NCBI GenBank assembly: GCA_020444545.1 | Contig: JAHLKT010000001.1 | Coordinates: forward strand, 620,001-684,000 | Length of the DNA: 64,000 nucleotides | Source: Desulfarculaceae bacterium | Lineage (GTDB): Bacteria; Desulfobacterota; Desulfarculia; Desulfarculales; Desulfarculaceae | Reading direction: 5' to 3' | In this document: in pieces, positions 60,700 through 64,000 of the stretch | How the letters are laid out: every line of letters starts with the position of its first letter | Position numbering within the stretch: position 1 is the first letter of the stretch | The notes under the pieces: model-generated | Seen by the model: only the letters and a program-made list of their open reading frames with translations | What the model was told of the DNA's origin: nothing | Database searches by the model: none | Made by a program: the position numbers and the translations under genes

Positions 60700-61601
60700 G
60701 CCGCCTCTCCCTTGAGGAGCCGCCGCCCCACCAGGCGCAGATAGACCAACGACACGGCCAACACGATGATGAAGACCATCACGCTCACCGCCGAGCCGTA
60801 GCCCAGGAAGCCCTCGGCGAACATGGCCTTGTAGCCGTAGTACTGCAACACGTTGGTGGCATTGGCCGGGCCGCCCTGGGTCATCACGAACACCAGGTCG
60901 AAGACCCGGAAGGCGTCCATGGTGCGGAAGACCAGGGCCACGGCCAGGGCGGGCAGCACCAGGGGCAGGGTGAGGTGGCGGAAACGCTGCCAGGGCCCGG
61001 CCCCGTCCAGGGCGGCAGCCTCGTGGAGCTCGCGGGGGATGGTCTGCAAGCCGGCCAGCACGATGAGCGTGGCAAAGGCGCTGGTCTTCCACACGTCGGC
61101 CAGGATGATCGCCGCCAGGGCCCAGCCCGGCGAGGCCAGCCAGGCCTGGTAGGCGCTCACGTCATTGCCGAAAACCAGCCAGTTCAAAAGGCCGTAGCGG
61201 TCGTTCAATATGAAGCGCCACATCTGCGAAGCCACTACCGTGGGGATTGCCCAGGGCACCAGCACCGCCGCCCGCACCAGGCCGCGCCCCCGAAAGCTCT
61301 TGTCCAGGGCCAGGGCCATGAGGGTGCCCAGGCCCACCTCCAACAGGGTGCTGACCGCCACGAAGATGAGAGTGATGCCCGCCGAGTGGCGCGCGGCCGG
61401 CTCGCCCAGCAGCCGGGCGTAGTTCTCCAGGCCCACGAAGGGCGCGCCCAGGCCGGGCAGGCTTAGGATGATGCGGTGCAGGCTGAGCACCATGGAGTAG
61501 ACGATGGGCCAGAAGGCAAAAGCGCAGACCACGGCCAGGCAAGGCAGCAGCAGGCCCCAGGCCAGGAGCCTTTCGCCGCGGGGCCGGGCCAGGGCGGCCA
61601 T
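60696..61601 (-). CDS. ABC transporter permease, UgpA/MalF-like
   Basis: The 301-aa permease has the EAA loop ELHEAAALDGAGPWQRFRHL and six helices. First membrane subunit of the operon; starts 3 nt after the binding-protein stop. Confidence 0.92.
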   Translation of the reverse strand: MAALARPRGERLLAWGLLLPCLAVVCAFAFWPIVYSMVLSLHRIILSLPGLGAPFVGLENYARLLGEPAARHSAGITLIFVAVSTLLEVGLGTLMALALDKSFRGRGLVRAAVLVPWAIPTVVASQMWRFILNDRYGLLNWLVFGNDVSAYQAWLASPGWALAAIILADVWKTSAFATLIVLAGLQTIPRELHEAAALDGAGPWQRFRHLTLPLVLPALAVALVFRTMDAFRVFDLVFVMTQGGPANATNVLQYYGYKAMFAEGFLGYGSAVSVMVFIIVLAVSLVYLRLVGRRLLKGEAA

Positions 61602-61604
61602 GGG

Positions 61605-62894
61605 CTAATCCTCCTTGGCCAGCCCCAGCAGGCGGTTTATCTCGGCGTCCCCGGCCTCGGCTAGCAGGGGCAGGTCGGAATCCTCGTCGCTGATGGCCCG
61701 GTGGAAAAACACCTGCAAGGCCTGGCTTAGCGCCGGGTAGAGCGGGGAGCGGGGGCGGGAGCGGGCGTTGGCCAGCATGGGGGCGAATTGCTTGAACTGG
61801 GGATGAGCCTTGAGCACCCAGGGGTCGTCGTAGAGGGCGCGCCGGGCCGGGGCCAGGCCTTCCTCCAGCACCAGGCGGCGCTGCACCTGCTCACTGCAAA
61901 GGAACTTGATCAGCTTGAAGGCCTTTTCCGGCTTGGTGGAAAAGGCGCTGAGCCCCACCAGCCAGCCTCCCAGGCAGGATGCGGCCTTGCCGTCGCTGAA
62001 GCGGGGCAGCGGGGCCAGGCCCACCTTGCCCGCCACCTGGGAGCGGGCCGGGTCGTTGAGGATGGGCCAGGCGTAGAACCAGTCGCGCATGAACACCGCC
62101 CCTCCCTGGGCGAAGACCTCCAGGCTCTCGGGCTCCTGGTAGGCCAGCACCCCGCGCGGGGCCGCCTTGCCGATGAGCGCGTCGCGCACGAAACGCACCG
62201 CGCGCATATCCCGCGGCTGGCTGAGCCCTCCGCCCGCGCCGCCGGGCAACAGGGCGCGGCCCCCGGCGGCCCAGATAAACTCCATCATGTTGCAGACCAG
62301 GCCCTCGTACTGCTTGAACTGGCCCACGTAGCCGGCCAGCTCCTGGTCGCGTTGGTGGGCCTTGATCAGCTTGGCCTGACTGACCAGCTGGGGCCAGGTC
62401 CGGGGCGGCTTGAAGCGCAGGTGGTCCAGGAGGTCCTTGCGATAGTAGAGCGCGCCCGCGCTGACGTAGAGCGGCGCGGCGTAGAGACGGCCCCGCCAGG
62501 AAGCGGCCTCCAAAGCGGCGGGTAAAAAACGCTCCCGCTCGGAGCGGGGCAGCATTTGGTCCAGGGGCAGGGCCCAGCCGGCCGAGGCGAACTCCGGCGG
62601 CCAGATCACGTCCATGAGGAACACGTCCACCCCGGTGGAGCGGTTCTTCAGCTTCTGGGTGAGCAGGTCATGATAGGCGGTGGAGGAGTGAGGGCCGATC
62701 TCCAGGGCCACCTTGAGGGGCGGGTGCAGCTGTTCGAACTTCTCGGCCAGGCGCCTCCACAGGCCGGGGTTGTTGAACTTCCAGGCCACCAGGTGGATGG
62801 TGTTGGGGTCTTCGGGCGCGCCGCCGCACCCGGCCGCCAGACCGAGCATGAGCAGGGCAGCGCTCAGGGCCCATATGGTAAGCCATCTCCGCAC
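61605..62894 (-). CDS. ABC transporter sugar/glycerol-phosphate-type solute-binding lipoprotein
   Basis: I start at GTG 62894, which gives a lipoprotein signal (RRWLTIWALSAALLMLGLAAGC) and 429 aa; the open frame upstream has no family-like sequence. Mature: IHLVAWKFNNPGLWRRLAEK, GVDVFLMDVIWPPEFASAGW, and a C-terminal EKAFKLIKFLCSEQVQRRLV. These are typical of the extracellular binding-protein family for sugars and glycerol-3-phosphate. The start has no clear ribosome-binding site, and a TATGAT sits right upstream, so the transcript may begin near the start codon. Confidence 0.87.
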   Translation of the reverse strand: MRRWLTIWALSAALLMLGLAAGCGGAPEDPNTIHLVAWKFNNPGLWRRLAEKFEQLHPPLKVALEIGPHSSTAYHDLLTQKLKNRSTGVDVFLMDVIWPPEFASAGWALPLDQMLPRSERERFLPAALEAASWRGRLYAAPLYVSAGALYYRKDLLDHLRFKPPRTWPQLVSQAKLIKAHQRDQELAGYVGQFKQYEGLVCNMMEFIWAAGGRALLPGGAGGGLSQPRDMRAVRFVRDALIGKAAPRGVLAYQEPESLEVFAQGGAVFMRDWFYAWPILNDPARSQVAGKVGLAPLPRFSDGKAASCLGGWLVGLSAFSTKPEKAFKLIKFLCSEQVQRRLVLEEGLAPARRALYDDPWVLKAHPQFKQFAPMLANARSRPRSPLYPALSQALQVFFHRAISDEDSDLPLLAEAGDAEINRLLGLAKED

Positions 62895-62963
62895 GGCCTC
62901 ATCATAGCAAGGCCTCGTCCCGGGCACAAACTTACTCTGGACGGGACCGGGCGGCGCGTTTAA

Positions 62964-62981
62964 AATGAACCATGATTCATT
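62964..62981. promoter_or_regulatory. Inverted repeat in divergent promoter region
   Basis: AATGAA-ccatga-TTCATT lies in the 126-nt gap between the divergent binding-protein gene and the SCP2 gene. Possible operator; support is symmetry and place only. Confidence 0.35.
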
Positions 62982-63020
62982 AGTCGCCGCCGCGCGACCA
63001 TTTTTGGCAAGGAGCCGAGC

Positions 63021-63350
63021 ATGATGCCCACCACGGTGCAGCAAGTTTTCGACATGATGCCGGGCGCCTTCCGGGCCGACAAGGCCCAGGGCCTGGATTT
63101 GGTGTTCCAGTTCCACATCACCGGCGACGAGTCCGGCGACTGGGTGGTGCGGGTAAAGGACGGGACCTGCGCGGTGGATACGGGCACGGTGGAGGAGTAC
63201 ACCGCCAGCATGACCCTCAAGGACAAGAACTGGCTCAAGCTGGTGACCGGCAAGCTGAACCCGGCCATGGCCCTGATGACCGGCAAGCTGAAGATCGGCG
63301 GGGATATGATGGCGGCGCAGAAGTTCGGGAGTTTGTTCAAGCTGGGATAA
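63021..63350 (+). CDS. SCP2 sterol-carrier-like domain protein
   Basis: The 109-aa protein is a single SCP2-like domain: LVFQFHITGDESGDWVVRVK, ASMTLKDKNWLKLVTGKLNP, MTGKLKIGGDMMAAQKFGSL. It would bind a lipid or acyl compound. AAGGAG lies 8 nt before the ATG. Confidence 0.9.
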   Translation: MMPTTVQQVFDMMPGAFRADKAQGLDLVFQFHITGDESGDWVVRVKDGTCAVDTGTVEEYTASMTLKDKNWLKLVTGKLNPAMALMTGKLKIGGDMMAAQKFGSLFKLG

Positions 63351-63449
63351 GGGGCGGCTTCGTCGGGCCGTTTCTTGCCGCCGCGCGGCAGCGCGGCGGC
63401 CCCGATAGCAGAGCTATCGGGGGCAACAGAACAGGTAAAATCTCTTGGT

Positions 63450-63520
63450 GTAGGGGCGGGGTTTATCCCCGCCCTTTTGTATAGCCGGCGGCTCTGGGCG
63501 GGGATGAATCCCGCCCCTAC
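63450..63520. repeat. Large palindromic repeat, second copy
   Basis: Same left arm as at 13679-13703, here 63450-63474; right arm 63496-63520 with two changes. The 21-nt middle differs from the other copy. Confidence 0.85.
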
Positions 63521-63544
63521 ATTGGCCGCGTCGAAAACAAAATT

Positions 63545-63784
63545 TGTCATTGCGGGCGAAGCGAAGCAATCTCTGCTTGCAAGAGGCGACGCCGCCCCCA
63601 CGATGCCGCCAGTCAATGGCGTGGCCGTCCGCCGGACCTCTTGTCGCTTCGCGACCCAGACAGCAAGCTGTCTGGGCCACCCAGGCATTCCCTTTTTCCC
63701 AACCTCTTTTCAGATTCCGAGGCCGCCTGCTAGCGAACAGAGATTGCCGGGGCTGCGGCCAAGAGGCCGCTCCTGGCAATGACA
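63545..63784. repeat. MITE-like element with terminal inverted repeats; contains structured repeat copy B
   Basis: The left end TGTCATTGC followed by GCAATCTCTG (63545-63575) is matched in inverted form at the right end, CAGAGATTGC ... GCAATGACA (63738-63784). The interior, from 63643, carries hairpins GTCGC-ttc-GCGAC, CCCAGACAGC-aa-GCTGTCTGGG (63655-63676) and GCGGCC-aaga-GGCCGC (63755-63770), the same as copy A at 46317-46454. About 240 bp, no coding capacity. Confidence 0.75.
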
Positions 63785-64000
63785 CCCTTGTTAAATCAGC
63801 TGATGCCTTGTTGGCCCCGATAGCTTTGCTATCGGGGCCGCCGACCGTAGGGAGGCGGCAAGAAATCCGGGGGAGATTTCTTGTTGCCTCGCCGGAGCGA
63901 GGCAACCCCGACAGCGAGCTGTCGGGGTCAACAGAGGGAGAAGCGAAACCAGCGAAGCAGCCGCCGCCCGGCGAAGCCGCCTAAACAGGTTCGGCCTTGG

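Larger units (their letters stand above)
63351..64000. repeat. 650-bp hairpin-repeat region at window end
   Basis: No gene is credible. It holds a run of perfect hairpins: 63377-63400 (10-bp arms), 63400-63422, 63813-63839 (12-bp arms), 63860-63882, 63884-63905 and 63906-63927, in addition to the two dispersed repeats listed separately (63450-63520, 63545-63784). Three of them share the pattern CCCCGAYAGC with its complement. Confidence 0.8.

Noticed and set aside
63375-63984. Several open frames of 109-163 aa in the repeat region
   Set aside because: They run through palindromes in both strands, have no ribosome-binding sites and share no family features.

Overview
The window is a GC-rich (roughly two thirds G+C) chromosomal segment from an anaerobic bacterium, most likely a Desulfobacterota ('deltaproteobacterial') member of the Desulfarculales/Desulfobacterales type. 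Support: TAXI-type TRAP transport, multihaem cytochromes with an HdrD-like Fe-S protein, a corrinoid methyltransferase cluster with its RACE activator, an AOR-like protein, hgcAB, and long PAS/LuxR regulators. The genus is not determinable from the sequence alone. No rRNA, tRNA, CRISPR array, phage or transposase gene was seen.

Layout. 1-1067: an unfinished B12-binding/radical-SAM-like protein (minus). 1312-7075: acyl-CoA ligase, fused TRAP permease, TAXI binding protein and a PAS-LuxR regulator (minus). 7271-10972: a large MASE1/PAS hybrid histidine kinase (plus). 10969-13501: a two-gene piece of the Nit1C type, a radical SAM-GNAT fusion plus an AIR-synthase-like protein (minus). 13839-16928: an SsuABC/NrtABC-like transporter with an iron-sulfur flavoprotein (minus). 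17079-24664: a tight seven-gene minus-strand operon (ferredoxin, cluster-less AOR-like protein, BPL_N-type amidotransferase-like protein, hexahaem cytochrome, cytochrome b, heptahaem-cytochrome b fusion, HdrD-like protein), a candidate undescribed respiratory or redox complex. 25185-36995: FadR regulator, MmsA-type dehydrogenase, GlcD/GlcF-like oxidase pair, a full Liv ABC transporter and a UroD-type methyltransferase (plus). 37094-46163: ureohydrolase, PAS-LuxR regulator, then an Mtv/Mto-like corrinoid methyl-transfer operon (MtrH-like, UroD-like, corrinoid protein, RACE, DUF6951-like). 46164-46761: terminator and repeats. 46762-52597 (minus): cobalamin adenosyltransferase, Acr3, ArsC, G3E GTPase, hgcB, hgcA and an SGNH lipoprotein. 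52844-57910 (plus): a TonB2-like energy module. 57923-58837: MBL hydrolase. 58830-62894 (minus): a sugar/glycerol-phosphate-type ABC transporter. 63021-63350: SCP2 protein. 63351-64000: a dense run of hairpin repeats.

How it fits together. Corrinoid chemistry links much of the window: the methyl-transfer operon, RACE activation, adenosyltransferase and HgcA. The plus-strand block looks like uptake and oxidation of a small methylated or amino-type substrate, with methyl groups passed to a corrinoid protein and on to a tetrahydropterin. The minus-strand cytochrome operon could move electrons between periplasm, membrane and a cytoplasmic Fe-S/AOR-like module. hgcAB predicts the capacity to make methylmercury, next to arsenic detoxification genes. 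Most operons show 4-bp ATGA-type overlaps, and several have strong GC hairpins between a binding protein or methyltransferase gene and the next gene.
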